From JAYEPK01 sp048569615 (GTDB taxonomy: Archaea > Thermoplasmatota > Penumbrarchaeia > Penumbrarchaeales > Penumbrarchaeaceae): a DNA stretch of 64,000 nucleotides. The notes beneath the pieces are model-generated. The model worked only from the letters and a program-made list of their open reading frames with translations. It did not search any database and had not been told where the DNA came from. Shown here one piece after another: positions 36,817 to 46,400 of the stretch (position 1 is its first letter; each line of letters starts with the position of its first letter). Where the stretch lies: the NCBI GenBank assembly GCA_048569615.1, contig JBLIRK010000012.1, positions 1-64,000 of the forward strand. Reading direction: 5' to 3'. The translations under genes and the position numbers were made by a program.

Positions 36817-38268
36817 ATGAAGAGGGAAGATGAGGTTGAAGACCTTGACGGATTAGGCAGGGACCTTGAGAAACTATCAAGGGATGTGGACAGGGTCATA
36901 GAGGAGACCGAGCGAAAGTTCGCAAGATGCCCCAAATGCGATCTGCCCACCCACATGGGGCAGGACAGGAGGAAGGCCTACTGCGCCCATTGCAATGAAT
37001 ATTACGATGCCAAACCCGCAAGGAAGGGAAGGAAGAAGCTGAAGAAGAGGAGCAGGAAGGTGAGCCTCAAGGCGAAGCTCCTTGCTGCCGGGGGTGCCCT
37101 TTTCATCCTCGCGATCATAATCTCCCTTTCATACGTATTCTTCGTTGTCAACAGCGATTCGAACTATATCGATATCAAGGATGTCAACAGGATAAGGGGC
37201 CTGCCTACAGCAAACGATGTTGAGATCAGGAAGATGAGCCGGTCGGAACTGGACCAGTACATCAGGGATTCCATAGACGATGAGGCAAGGAGGGATATCC
37301 GCCAGAAGGAAACCCTCTACAAGTTCCTCTTCATCATCCCTGACGATTGGGACCTTCTGGACATCTACGAGAACGAGAGCTCGGGGGACGGGATAGCCGG
37401 TTTCTACGATCCGGATACGGGGGAGATGTACGTGATCGGTGGATTCCATTCCGACAACTACGTCAATTACATCCTGTCCCATGAGTACACGCACGCCCTG
37501 CAGGACCAGAACTTCGACCTTGGTTCCTACCACCCAGCCGGTACCTTCGACGGGGATCTTGCCAGGCTGTGCGCCATTGAGGGAGATGCGGTCCTGACCA
37601 TGAGAAAATGGGTGGACCTGAACCTCGATCCGTACGAGAGGGCGCTGATACAGTTCGAGGAGATCGCCTCGGTCCTTTCGACCATTGATTTCTCATCCGA
37701 ATACTACTACAGCGAGGTGCTCGCCGAGCTCGCCTACTACCCGTACGAGGGGGGATTCGATTTCATCAGGGAGGTATATGATGAAGGCGGTTGGGAAGCC
37801 GTCAACATGCTTTACACCGACAGGCCTCCGCTCTCCACCGAGCAGATCCTCCACTATGAGAAATACCAATCCTACGAGAAGCCTCTTGAGGTGGCATTTT
37901 CCGGCAATACCACAGGGCTTGACCTCCAGTTCACGACCGTGCTGGGCGAGAAGCTCCTTAAGGAGGTGATCGATTACGGGGGTCTCGGCTACAGATGGAA
38001 CGCTGCGGGGGGCTGGGGCGGAGACAGGTTCTACCACTACACCTCGGACGAGGGCTTCCTCTCCGTTCTCTCCACCAGGTGGGATTCGGAGGCGGACAAC
38101 TGGCAGTTCTTCAATGACTACGGCGAGGTTCTGGAGAACGAGGGGACCCTGAGGGGAGAGAACCAGTACTACATCCGGGGCAATCATGCCTACATCGAGG
38201 CCGAGGAGGATACAACCACGATCTACTATTCCGATTCAACGGAGCTACTGGGCAGGTTCATCGATTGA
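36817..38268 (+). CDS. Membrane metallopeptidase with N-terminal zinc ribbon (HExxH)
   Basis: This is a 483-residue protein of topology N-in. A zinc ribbon (CPKCDLP...CAHC, about 39-65) and a Lys/Arg-rich stretch precede one membrane helix (about 91-115). An extracellular domain follows. It carries SHEYTHALQDQ (His222, Glu223, His226) and IEGDA (Glu255), a gluzincin-type set of zinc ligands, plus MYVIGGF just before. The family is not one I can name precisely, but the H-E-x-x-H plus A-x-x-E-G-D-A pattern is seen in uncharacterised archaeal and Chloroflexi proteases. ATG 36817 is preferred (GGAAAGGTG upstream); GTG 36787 is in frame. A TATA-like AATCTTTATTATC is near 36746. The stop is 2 bp from that of the convergent J-domain gene. 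Confidence 0.8.
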   Translation: MKREDEVEDLDGLGRDLEKLSRDVDRVIEETERKFARCPKCDLPTHMGQDRRKAYCAHCNEYYDAKPARKGRKKLKKRSRKVSLKAKLLAAGGALFILAIIISLSYVFFVVNSDSNYIDIKDVNRIRGLPTANDVEIRKMSRSELDQYIRDSIDDEARRDIRQKETLYKFLFIIPDDWDLLDIYENESSGDGIAGFYDPDTGEMYVIGGFHSDNYVNYILSHEYTHALQDQNFDLGSYHPAGTFDGDLARLCAIEGDAVLTMRKWVDLNLDPYERALIQFEEIASVLSTIDFSSEYYYSEVLAELAYYPYEGGFDFIREVYDEGGWEAVNMLYTDRPPLSTEQILHYEKYQSYEKPLEVAFSGNTTGLDLQFTTVLGEKLLKEVIDYGGLGYRWNAAGGWGGDRFYHYTSDEGFLSVLSTRWDSEADNWQFFNDYGEVLENEGTLRGENQYYIRGNHAYIEAEEDTTTIYYSDSTELLGRFID

Positions 38269-38270
38269 GC

Positions 38271-39548
38271 CTACTTTCCATGCTTGCGCTTCAGCTTCTC
38301 GTATGCGATGTTGAGCTTCTCCGTCTCCTTCATGGCGGCGTCGTGGATCCTCCTGGGTGTCTTGGTGTACTTGTCCGGATGGTATTCCTTCACCTTCTGC
38401 TTGTACGCCCGCTCTATCTCCTGGAAGCTTGCTCCCCTTTCCACCTCCAGGACCTCGTAGGGGTCCATTGCCTCCTCCTCGGACATCCGGACCTTCCTTT
38501 CAACGAACACATGCTTGTTGACGTAGATCACATCCGGCATCTTGACCGTGGGCTGCTCCTCCTTCTCCTTCTCGAAGTCCTTGAATGCGAACCTCGGATT
38601 GATGAAATTGCAGAGCAGAACGAGGATGAGGAAGGCGCAGCCAAAGAGCCAGATCGTTGCGCTGCCGAGGTCGTAGAGAGAGAATCCAGGACTGAAATAG
38701 CCGAATGGGAGCAGGAGCGAGAATAGGAGCGTGAACAGGGGAAGCAGCAGGCCGATCCCCCGGAACCTGCTGCGTATCCAGATATGGACGAGCATCGCGA
38801 GTCCCATGAGGAGGAATAGGAGCGTGGAGATCAGGGCGGCTGCGGGGGAGAGAAGCGGGTGGTCGAAGACCTTGAGCTTGTTGGATGCAGAAGTGAACTC
38901 GTTCCCGTTGGCGGATAGTACGAGATGCTCTCCCTCAAGTTTTCTCTCATGTTCCGAGACTGAGGAATCGGTGGTGAGCGACAGTTCGCTGGATGCATCC
39001 ACCTCGAACCGTATCCTGATCCGGCCGAGCTCCCTCTGCCTCCTCAGGTTGTAATCGAGGATGTTCTCGTTCGGCTCCCTCTTTATCCGGCGCTCCGCCC
39101 TTTCCACGATCTCGAGGAAGGTATATTCGGCGTCTATTCCTCCGGTCGAGTAGCGGAAGTCCGCCTCCATCTGGAGGCAGAAGTAGTTCCTCTCCGCCCT
39201 CACGAGGTATGTGATGTTCTCCAGTTCCAGGTCCCCGTCGCAGTCCAGCAGTGTGCGGAACCTCGATTCGTTGTCCCCCCCTCTTTCGCTGAAGGAATCC
39301 AGGAGCCTTTCCATGTTGTCGTTCATGTAGGGGGATATACTTATGGGAATGTCCGCCGTCTCGTTCATCTTCGATGGACCTATATTGCCCATGAAGAAGG
39401 ACAGGTGGCCTCGGTCCTTCTCATCAAAGGTTAGCGACAGGTCGACCCTGATGGGGTCCGATAGCGAGCATTCACCCTTTTCCGGCAGTATTGTCAGCAG
39501 GAGAAGCAGCATGGGGAGGAGCAAGAGAATTCTCCCGTTTCGTACCAA
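38271..39548 (-). CDS. Membrane protein with C-terminal cytosolic J domain
   Basis: This is a 425-residue protein. A signal peptide (MVRNGRILLLLPMLLLLLTI) is followed by an extracellular domain of about 225 residues with no recognised family. Three or four membrane helices follow (about 230-330). A cytosolic end carries a DnaJ-type J domain (about 360-425: DPYEVLEVERGASFQEIERA with HPDK). J domains recruit and stimulate Hsp70 (DnaK). I chose the TTG at 39548, with GGGAGGGGAG five bases upstream and a classic signal peptide; the longer frame from 39593 overlaps the upstream gene by 28 bases. It follows a membrane protein on the same strand. The extracellular part may be a sensor or chaperone-like domain; this is unproven. 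Confidence 0.82.
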   Translation of the reverse strand: MVRNGRILLLLPMLLLLLTILPEKGECSLSDPIRVDLSLTFDEKDRGHLSFFMGNIGPSKMNETADIPISISPYMNDNMERLLDSFSERGGDNESRFRTLLDCDGDLELENITYLVRAERNYFCLQMEADFRYSTGGIDAEYTFLEIVERAERRIKREPNENILDYNLRRQRELGRIRIRFEVDASSELSLTTDSSVSEHERKLEGEHLVLSANGNEFTSASNKLKVFDHPLLSPAAALISTLLFLLMGLAMLVHIWIRSRFRGIGLLLPLFTLLFSLLLPFGYFSPGFSLYDLGSATIWLFGCAFLILVLLCNFINPRFAFKDFEKEKEEQPTVKMPDVIYVNKHVFVERKVRMSEEEAMDPYEVLEVERGASFQEIERAYKQKVKEYHPDKYTKTPRRIHDAAMKETEKLNIAYEKLKRKHGK

Positions 39549-39565
39549 ATCAGCTCCCCTCCCGG

Positions 39566-40462
39566 TCACCAGTCCTCGTCGTCCTCGTACCATTCCTCAT
39601 CGAAATCATTACGGGCGCTGGAGCGGTCGGGTATGTTCCCTATCACACCGCTTTCGATGAGAGCCTCGCTCTGGTTCTGTATCATCCTTACGGTCTCCTG
39701 CTGGAGGAGCAGCTGCTCCCTTTGCAGCTGGAGGGTTTCGTTCTGGAGATTGAGCTGTTGCTGCTGCATCTGCAGCTGCTGAGCCTCCTGCTCGTCGATC
39801 AGAGGTTCATGGACGGAGGTCCACTGGAATGCGTTGACGAATCCTATCATCAGTACTATCATTCCGGCAAGAGATATCAGGAAGGAGAAAATCCATCCGA
39901 CCAAGGCCGCATCAAGGAACTCCTCCCCGCCATGATAAAGAAGAAGGGCGAAAAAGATCCACACCATTCTACCGAATGTATGGATGCCGAGTCCGATGGC
40001 TCCCATGACCATTCCGCCGATGTCCTTTATGAAGAGGTAGAGGCCCGTGACCATCATCAGCATCGGCATTGGCAGCGTGATGAGCAGCAGCGTTACGCTT
40101 GTGTCCGTGTCCCCGATCATCAACGTGACCATGGGTAGGAAGATCGTCATGGCGAGACCTCCCATGGCAAAGAAGAAGCCGATCAGGGTGTAGATCTCGT
40201 GCCTCCTTCCGTAAACGCCCCTCCCCCACAGGGAAATGGAGAAAGCCACGACGGTGTAGATAATGGCCAGAGGGATGAAGAAGCAGAGTGCTTGGACGCC
40301 TATGAGGACATTGAAGGCCGCATCCACCGACTGGCTGTCCTTGGCAACAAGGATGGATATTACAGTCAGAAGGAATATGACATCCAGAAGGATGAAGAGG
40401 GAAAGGACGACGGTAAGCAGGACCAGATTGGTCCTTGCGGGATTGTTCTTTTTGTATGACAT
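39566..40462 (-). CDS. Polytopic membrane protein with Gln-rich coiled tail
   Basis: This 298-residue protein has five hydrophobic segments (about 13-37, 52-75, 88-112, 120-143 and 185-210) and a weaker one near 150-170. A Gln/Leu-rich, heptad-like region (about 222-262: QQLQMQQQQLNLQ) is likely a coiled coil, and the end is acidic (DEEWYEDDEDW). I do not recognise a family. It lies directly upstream of the J-domain gene on the same strand, so the two are probably co-transcribed. AGGAG a few bases before the ATG supports the start. Confidence 0.75.
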   Translation of the reverse strand: MSYKKNNPARTNLVLLTVVLSLFILLDVIFLLTVISILVAKDSQSVDAAFNVLIGVQALCFFIPLAIIYTVVAFSISLWGRGVYGRRHEIYTLIGFFFAMGGLAMTIFLPMVTLMIGDTDTSVTLLLITLPMPMLMMVTGLYLFIKDIGGMVMGAIGLGIHTFGRMVWIFFALLLYHGGEEFLDAALVGWIFSFLISLAGMIVLMIGFVNAFQWTSVHEPLIDEQEAQQLQMQQQQLNLQNETLQLQREQLLLQQETVRMIQNQSEALIESGVIGNIPDRSSARNDFDEEWYEDDEDW

Positions 40463-40590
40463 AGGGCTCCTCTCTCTGTTCTTTCGTCCCCATTACAGAC
40501 CAATGAACATCACTGGTCTCCTTTAAAATCATTTCTGATACATAAACTAGGAAGGACTGGCGGTGAAGTTAGAAAAAGGTTCCAGTGATC

Positions 40591-41385
40591 CTAACTGACA
40601 GCTTTTGCCCTCCTGCTCCATAGGACGGCGATCATCATCAGAACTCCCATCAGGGACGTTAACAGAGGGAACGGCTGGTCCCGGACAGGTTTCTTGCCCG
40701 CATCCCCCTGCTCCGTCTCGTTCTCTGGTATCTGGTCCTCGATATGGACGCTCGACATCACGATATCGTCGACCGGATGGTCCCTGAGCAGGGGTCTCAA
40801 GTTGCCGTAGGTCTCGCAGGCTGCGATCGCCTTCGCAACGTCCAATCCCTCGATGACAACTCCGAACACTGCATATCCGTTGCCGTCCCTGTTCCAGTCG
40901 TCCAGCCCGTGCTGGGGTCCGTCGCATATGTAGAACTGGGAAGAGGCCGAATCGGGCTCGCTCGATCTGGCCATACCCACCGCGCCGTCTATGTGGGACG
41001 CGTTCCGGCATATCTCGAGGGGGATCGTCTGGTCCGAACCTCCCATTCCATCATCATAGGGATTCATGTTCTTGGTATTGGGGTCCCCCGTCTGGGCCAC
41101 GAAATCGTCTATGCACCTGTGGAACTTGATACCGTCGTAGAAACCGCTCTGTGCGAGGTCTATGAAGTTCTTGGTCGTGATGGGTGTCATGTTCTCGTAG
41201 AGCTCGATCTTTATGGTTCCCCAGCCCTGGACCTCGATGACCGCGATCCGGTTCGGACGGCCCAGGTCCTTGGGTTCCGTGTAAATGACCCCCTGCTCCT
41301 GTCCCTTCACGTCCTCCGGGAGCCCCGCCGCTAAAACGATGGCAACAACCGCAACGGCTGTCAGGGTTCCCGACCTGAGGCCCAT
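40591..41385 (-). CDS. Extracellular cyclophilin-type peptidyl-prolyl isomerase, membrane anchored
   Basis: This is a 264-residue protein. A signal peptide (about 1-28) is followed by a cyclophilin domain (about 46-215) with the catalytic FHRCIDDFVAQTGDP segment, SSQFYICDG and YAVFGVVIEGLDV. A C-terminal membrane helix (about 239-258) anchors it. It should speed cis-trans proline isomerisation of proteins outside the membrane. The active-site Arg (FHR) and Gln (AQTGD) are kept, so it looks catalytically competent. Such a foldase fits a cell that exports many large beta-rich proteins. It stands 128 bp from the next gene on the same strand. Confidence 0.93.
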   Translation of the reverse strand: MGLRSGTLTAVAVVAIVLAAGLPEDVKGQEQGVIYTEPKDLGRPNRIAVIEVQGWGTIKIELYENMTPITTKNFIDLAQSGFYDGIKFHRCIDDFVAQTGDPNTKNMNPYDDGMGGSDQTIPLEICRNASHIDGAVGMARSSEPDSASSQFYICDGPQHGLDDWNRDGNGYAVFGVVIEGLDVAKAIAACETYGNLRPLLRDHPVDDIVMSSVHIEDQIPENETEQGDAGKKPVRDQPFPLLTSLMGVLMMIAVLWSRRAKAVS

Positions 41386-41434
41386 GGACCATTATTGCCC
41401 GGGTCAGAGATAAAGCTTTAGGGGGATTTCGATC

Positions 41435-41827
41435 CTATGGGCTGGCCCCTCCCTCCTCCGCCCTCCTCCGGAAGTACTCCCGCTCTTCCATGAGGTCCTC
41501 CAATAGTGCATGGAGCTTCCAGTGTATGTTCTGGTCTGTCGGTGTGCAGAAGATCGGCCTTTGCATTTCTTCAGACCCGGGAAAAGAATCCATCACCCTG
41601 TGGATCATGGGGCCGTCGAATCCCAGGAACATCACCACCTTCGGATCGATCTTATCCTCGAAAAAGGAGTGCTCCTCGTCCTCGAGGATGCTCAGAACAC
41701 TTTCCTGCTCCTTTCCCGATCCCGAGATCAGAATGATGCTGCTTCCTAGGTTCCTCTCTATGTGCTCCTTGATCATCTCGGCAGAACTGCCGTCGAATCC
41801 GTAGAGCATTACGCCGATATCTCCCAT
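41435..41827 (-). CDS. DUF3783-like protein
   Basis: The C-terminal half of this 130-residue protein matches DUF3783: VVMFLGFDGPMIHRVMDSF followed by PIFCTPTDQNIHWKLHALLE and EEREYF. The family is known mostly from bacteria and has no assigned function. The N-terminal half (GVMLYGFDGSSAEMIKEHI, then SSIILISGSG) reads like a second, degenerate copy. No membrane segment is seen. It diverges from the tubulin-like gene across a 108-bp gap. Confidence 0.7.
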   Translation of the reverse strand: MGDIGVMLYGFDGSSAEMIKEHIERNLGSSIILISGSGKEQESVLSILEDEEHSFFEDKIDPKVVMFLGFDGPMIHRVMDSFPGSEEMQRPIFCTPTDQNIHWKLHALLEDLMEEREYFRRRAEEGGASP

Positions 41828-41935
41828 GGGGGATTATGGAAAGGACTCTATTAAATCCATTCATGCATCCCCGCACATACAAAGGTAAAAATAGCTTCCC
41901 CTCAGTTTCGGCCACACTGCTCCCGGGGTGACAGG

Positions 41936-43477
41936 ATGACAGATGAGGAAAATGGCGAACTGAAGCATCCTTCGATAGTGCTGGTAGGGATAGGCGGAGG
42001 GGGCTCGAGAATACTCTCAGACGGGCTCGCACAGATAAGGGAGTACGATGTGGTGGACAGGTACCAGTGCCTTGCCAGGGCCATAAGGGCGAACACCGGG
42101 GAGCCGCTCTGCTTCATAGTCGATACCAGCGCCGACCCGACAAGGGAAGGTTTCTTCGATAATATCCCAGTCAGGCAGAAGATCTCGCTCTCACTGTCGG
42201 CGAGGGGGATGTCGAGAGGTGCCGGAGGAAGGCCCGGAAGGGCTGCCAAGGCGATCCTCAACAATGATGTCGTGAAGAATCTTGCCCAGAACCTCTACAA
42301 GCCGATCTCCGAGGTGGAGCCGGCCATCGTTGTCATCATTCACACCGCCGACGGAGGGACAGGAGGAGGCCTCACACCTGAGATACTCCAGCATCTCGGC
42401 TACTCGCTACCCGGCTCCACTATCTTCTGGGTGTTCACGGTGCTCCCCCAGAGGACGGCCCTTTCGCTGAAGGGCCCCAGAACGGTGGCTCCAGTGATGG
42501 GAAAGCTCCTCAAGACAGCCAGAAGGATAACCAATCGCGATTTCACCAACATTCCCTATCAGAACAGGGAGGTCATAAACAGCAATGTGGTCCGCAAGGA
42601 GACCGACCAGTCCTACGAGTTCGCTCATTCGCGGATAGCCATCTTCCCTGTTTCCAATCATCATTTCGCACAGTGCTGGCAGGGCACCAGCAAGAAGACC
42701 ATCCGGGAGGAGGTCCTGAATCCCTTCCCCATTGAGCTGCTGTCACAGGCGCTCTATCCTTTCCTCAAATACACCGTTGCTGATCCCGACCAGCAGACCT
42801 GGATGTCCCAGAACTGGCCCCTTGGACCCATCGACATACCCGATATCATGGCGGGGCTCACTCCGGAGAGGCCCCTGGTCGTCCCCCACCTCTGGGTGGA
42901 TCCTCAAATCTACGAAAACGGGGCAACGGACAAAGCGGTCTCCGACATGATGGGCGGAAGGATAGACCTGGAGCAGATTGACGTTCTGCTGGATGACGGC
43001 ATACCCGACCTCTTCACCTTTACCGGCACCTCGGCCACCCTGTTCGAGAACCGGGCGACCTCCATTTACTGCATCCCCGTCTATCCGGAAGGGAGCGAGT
43101 ACTTCGACGATTTCAGCGATTTCGTGGGTAATGAATGGTTCCCCAGAGTCTCCGGGAAGCTTAACTTCATTACCGGAAGGGAAGGGTTGAAGTTCGGAAT
43201 AATAAGCCATGCCGCGAATCTCAAGCCCCAGCCCATTCCCGGACCTGTCGAGGGAGGGAAGCTCGGTTTCGAGAACGGACTTCTCGTGACGCTCCTGTTC
43301 GGCGCAATCCCGGAGGACCTGCCGATCTGGCTGGAAGCCACAAGGGACATCGTTGAGGGATACAAGACCGAGGACTTCTGGGAGATCGGCGGCTACGATT
43401 CCAACGAATGGCTCAGGGAGCTTGCGACCTATATCGGATGGGGCGACTGGCCTTTCAAGAAGTACATCGAGCTCTGA
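41936..43477 (+). CDS. Divergent tubulin/FtsZ-superfamily GTPase-like protein
   Basis: This 513-residue cytosolic protein has FtsZ/tubulin nucleotide-site hallmarks. The N-terminal VGIGGGGSR (residues 17-25) is the T1-like loop. HTADGGTGGGL (136-146) is the tubulin signature G-G-T-G-x-G with an Asp in place of the leading Gly. GPIDIPDIM (297-305) resembles the T7 loop N-x-D-x-x-D, with Pro replacing Asn. At 513 residues it is longer than FtsZ (about 350-400) and lacks the C-terminal FtsZ tail. Similarity to canonical FtsZ or CetZ is otherwise low, so it may be a separate archaeal branch. Role could be cell shape, division or a DNA/surface cytoskeleton. It is transcribed alone; its end is 9 bp from a convergent surface-protein gene. 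Confidence 0.78.
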   Translation: MTDEENGELKHPSIVLVGIGGGGSRILSDGLAQIREYDVVDRYQCLARAIRANTGEPLCFIVDTSADPTREGFFDNIPVRQKISLSLSARGMSRGAGGRPGRAAKAILNNDVVKNLAQNLYKPISEVEPAIVVIIHTADGGTGGGLTPEILQHLGYSLPGSTIFWVFTVLPQRTALSLKGPRTVAPVMGKLLKTARRITNRDFTNIPYQNREVINSNVVRKETDQSYEFAHSRIAIFPVSNHHFAQCWQGTSKKTIREEVLNPFPIELLSQALYPFLKYTVADPDQQTWMSQNWPLGPIDIPDIMAGLTPERPLVVPHLWVDPQIYENGATDKAVSDMMGGRIDLEQIDVLLDDGIPDLFTFTGTSATLFENRATSIYCIPVYPEGSEYFDDFSDFVGNEWFPRVSGKLNFITGREGLKFGIISHAANLKPQPIPGPVEGGKLGFENGLLVTLLFGAIPEDLPIWLEATRDIVEGYKTEDFWEIGGYDSNEWLRELATYIGWGDWPFKKYIEL

Positions 43478-43486
43478 GCCGGGTGA

Positions 43487-46400
43487 TCAATGGTCCAGGT
43501 GCCCTCCCCTCACTCCGTCCTCTCTGAAGTACTTGGAGGTCGAATCGTGCCCCTGGGGGGGCTCCTTCTTGCTGGACGGCTCATCCTCTTCGATATCGGG
43601 CTCCCTCTCCTCCACGGCCTCCTCTTCATCCCCGTAGAGGAATTCATCCTCCCAGTTCTCCTCCTCCTCCTCGCCTGTCCCTTCTTCTTCCGTTGGGCTT
43701 CCCTCCTCCTCTATCCGGAAGTCTTGCTCCTCTTCGAAGGGCTCCTCGGGTTCCGGGACCGGGACGAAAACAGGTTCGGACATCATCGGCACGGCTGGGG
43801 CGGCCTTTATACCCGCGGTAGCCTGTCCGTAGTAGGTCTTTGGTTCCGGCTGCGGCATCTTCCATGAACCGTCCGCCTTGGTGATCGGGGGTGGAGGCGT
43901 TTTATCGGTGGTCTTTTCATCCTTATTCTCCGTTCTGCTGTCCTTGACGGCGATCACCACAGCAAGGGTTACGGCGGTGATTATCAGGATGAAGCCGAGG
44001 ATGATCAATATTAACAGGATGGTGGTCATCAGCAATTGGCTGTCGTCATCGTCATCATCATCGGCGACCACTATGTCATCATCATCATCGTCCACTACTA
44101 TGTCATCGTCGTCAACCACTATGTCATCGTCATCGATGATCGGATGCCTCTGGAGATACACCAATACCGAAGTGGATTCGGCATGATTTCCGGAACCGTC
44201 CACAGCAAGGGCGAATATCTGTACGGCGGAATCGGAATGCTCACTGTTCCACCAGTCATACGTCCAGTACCCGGTTCCGGCATTGTAGTTCGCCTCGCCT
44301 ATGAAGTATTCGCCATGACCCAGCCCCCGAATGTAGAAGCTAACCGTTTCCACATCGTCGTCCGCCTCCGCCTGAAGAGTATATTCGGAATCCTCGTAGA
44401 TCGTTTCGCCTTGAGTAGGTGTGATCACCCGGACCACGGGGGAGGTTGTATCCAGGTAATAGATGACATCGATCTCGGTTACGGGAATGTTGTCTGCCTC
44501 GAACCTGAAGGTCAACCGGTTCTCACCCTCGACAAGGAGGTTCGTGTTGAACTCGTAGGGTGAGGAGAGGATCATCCACGGACCCCCGTTCAACGAGTAG
44601 TGGACCTCCGGATCCTTTGCGGCAACCATGAGCCCGAAACTTTCGTCCCTGTCGACATAGCTCCCGTCGGAGGGGCCGTAGAATGATATGTCCCCCGGAT
44701 AATCGGAGAATATGATATGAAGCAGTCCCCAGTTCGAAGGGCTGTAAGGCCCTACTCCGTCGGGCCAGCCCCACCCCCACCCGGCTCCGAACCCAAGGGT
44801 CTCATCGCCCGTGACGTTGATGTCCTCCAGATCACCCGTGCATAGTGGCAGCCACCATTCCGCCTGGTAAAGCCCATCCCTTTGAATACCCCCCGCGGCT
44901 CCCCCGTGTTGGGTCTCCGATACTATCCAGCTGCTTCCGTTTTCCCAGTATGCATCACGGAATCCGTTCGGATATCCGCTCACCCCCACGTATTTGGAAT
45001 CGTCATGGTCGCCTTCCATGATCCTATCGGGATATCCCCCGTCATCCTCGAAGTAGATGTGGTCAGGAAGCTGCTCATTTGTGCAGGTGAATAGGATGTA
45101 GAGTTTCTCGGTGTCGTGCTTGGCCCTAATTGTGAGGACAACCTCCTCCCCCCATATGGAATCGTTGAATACCGTGGCGGGCACCTCGTCCCACCCGTCC
45201 CCCGGGGACATATGGCCGTCGAAGTCGATCCCGCCCGCCTGGAAAGCGAACACCTCTTCTCCGTAAAGCCTAGCCGGTACATCGTCGAGGTCCATGTCAA
45301 GTATGCGGGGAAGGCTGTAGGTGGGGACTATCGAGAGCACCTTGTCATTGGTATCGGTGTTTCCCGCCGCATCAACCGCCTTCACCTGGAAGTATATGGA
45401 GGTGCCCGATCTGAACCTTTTGACGATATAGCTCGTGTCCATGGTTCTATGGATCTCGACCAGGCTGCCCGGGTCTTCGGAATCCACCGAGGAATAGACG
45501 ATGTACGATACACCGCTTATCTGGTCAACAGCCGGCTCCCATGAGAGCCGGATGCCCCTGTAATTGTCGAGTTCCGTGCCCGATCCTATTCCTTCGAAAT
45601 CGGGCGGTGTGATATCGACGGTTATATCGAAGGAGGCCTCGTAGGTCCGATTGTTACGGCCGATGCATCTCACATGGAGGATGTGGCCTCCGGACCCGAT
45701 TCCGGACAATCCCATGGTCCCGTTTGCGGGAACATCGGACCATTCCCCTTCATCCCAGCTATATTCGGGCTTCTCGCACGGCCCGTGAAAATCGACCTTC
45801 GCGCTCTCCCCGGGACCGAGGAAACCGTCCTCTGGTTCCAAAAGTTCTATCAACGTGGGAGCCTGGTCGAATATTACGTGAAGGCTCCCCCAATCTTCCG
45901 GACTGTAAGGGGAATGGTGAGTGATCGGCCACCCCCTTACCCATCCCCAGGCAAATCCAAGCGTCTCGTTGCCGGTCACGTTTATGTCCTCAGGGTCACC
46001 CGTGCAAAGCGGGATCCACCATTCCTCGATGGACCACCCGTCCGCATCTCCGTAATAAACAGCACCGTTGTTCTTGCTGCCGAACTCTCCACCGACGGAC
46101 CATCCTTCGTCCCAATGGGCGTCTGCAATGCCGGGCGGGGTTCCCGAACCGACATATTTGTGATCCTCGTTTTCCGAATCCAGCTCTCCTTCGGGCTCGA
46201 TGCCGTCGTCCTCGAAGAAGACCTCTCCCTGATGATCATAATTTCCGTTGACCATGACCAGGATGTACAAATCGGTCCCGTCGTGCTTGGATCTGATCCT
46301 GATCGTCCCGCTTCCATCGTGCATTTCCGTATAGGGCATACCTTCCCAATCATCCTCTTCAGTAACGTACCCGTTCAGTTCCGGGGCGGTTCCCATGAAG

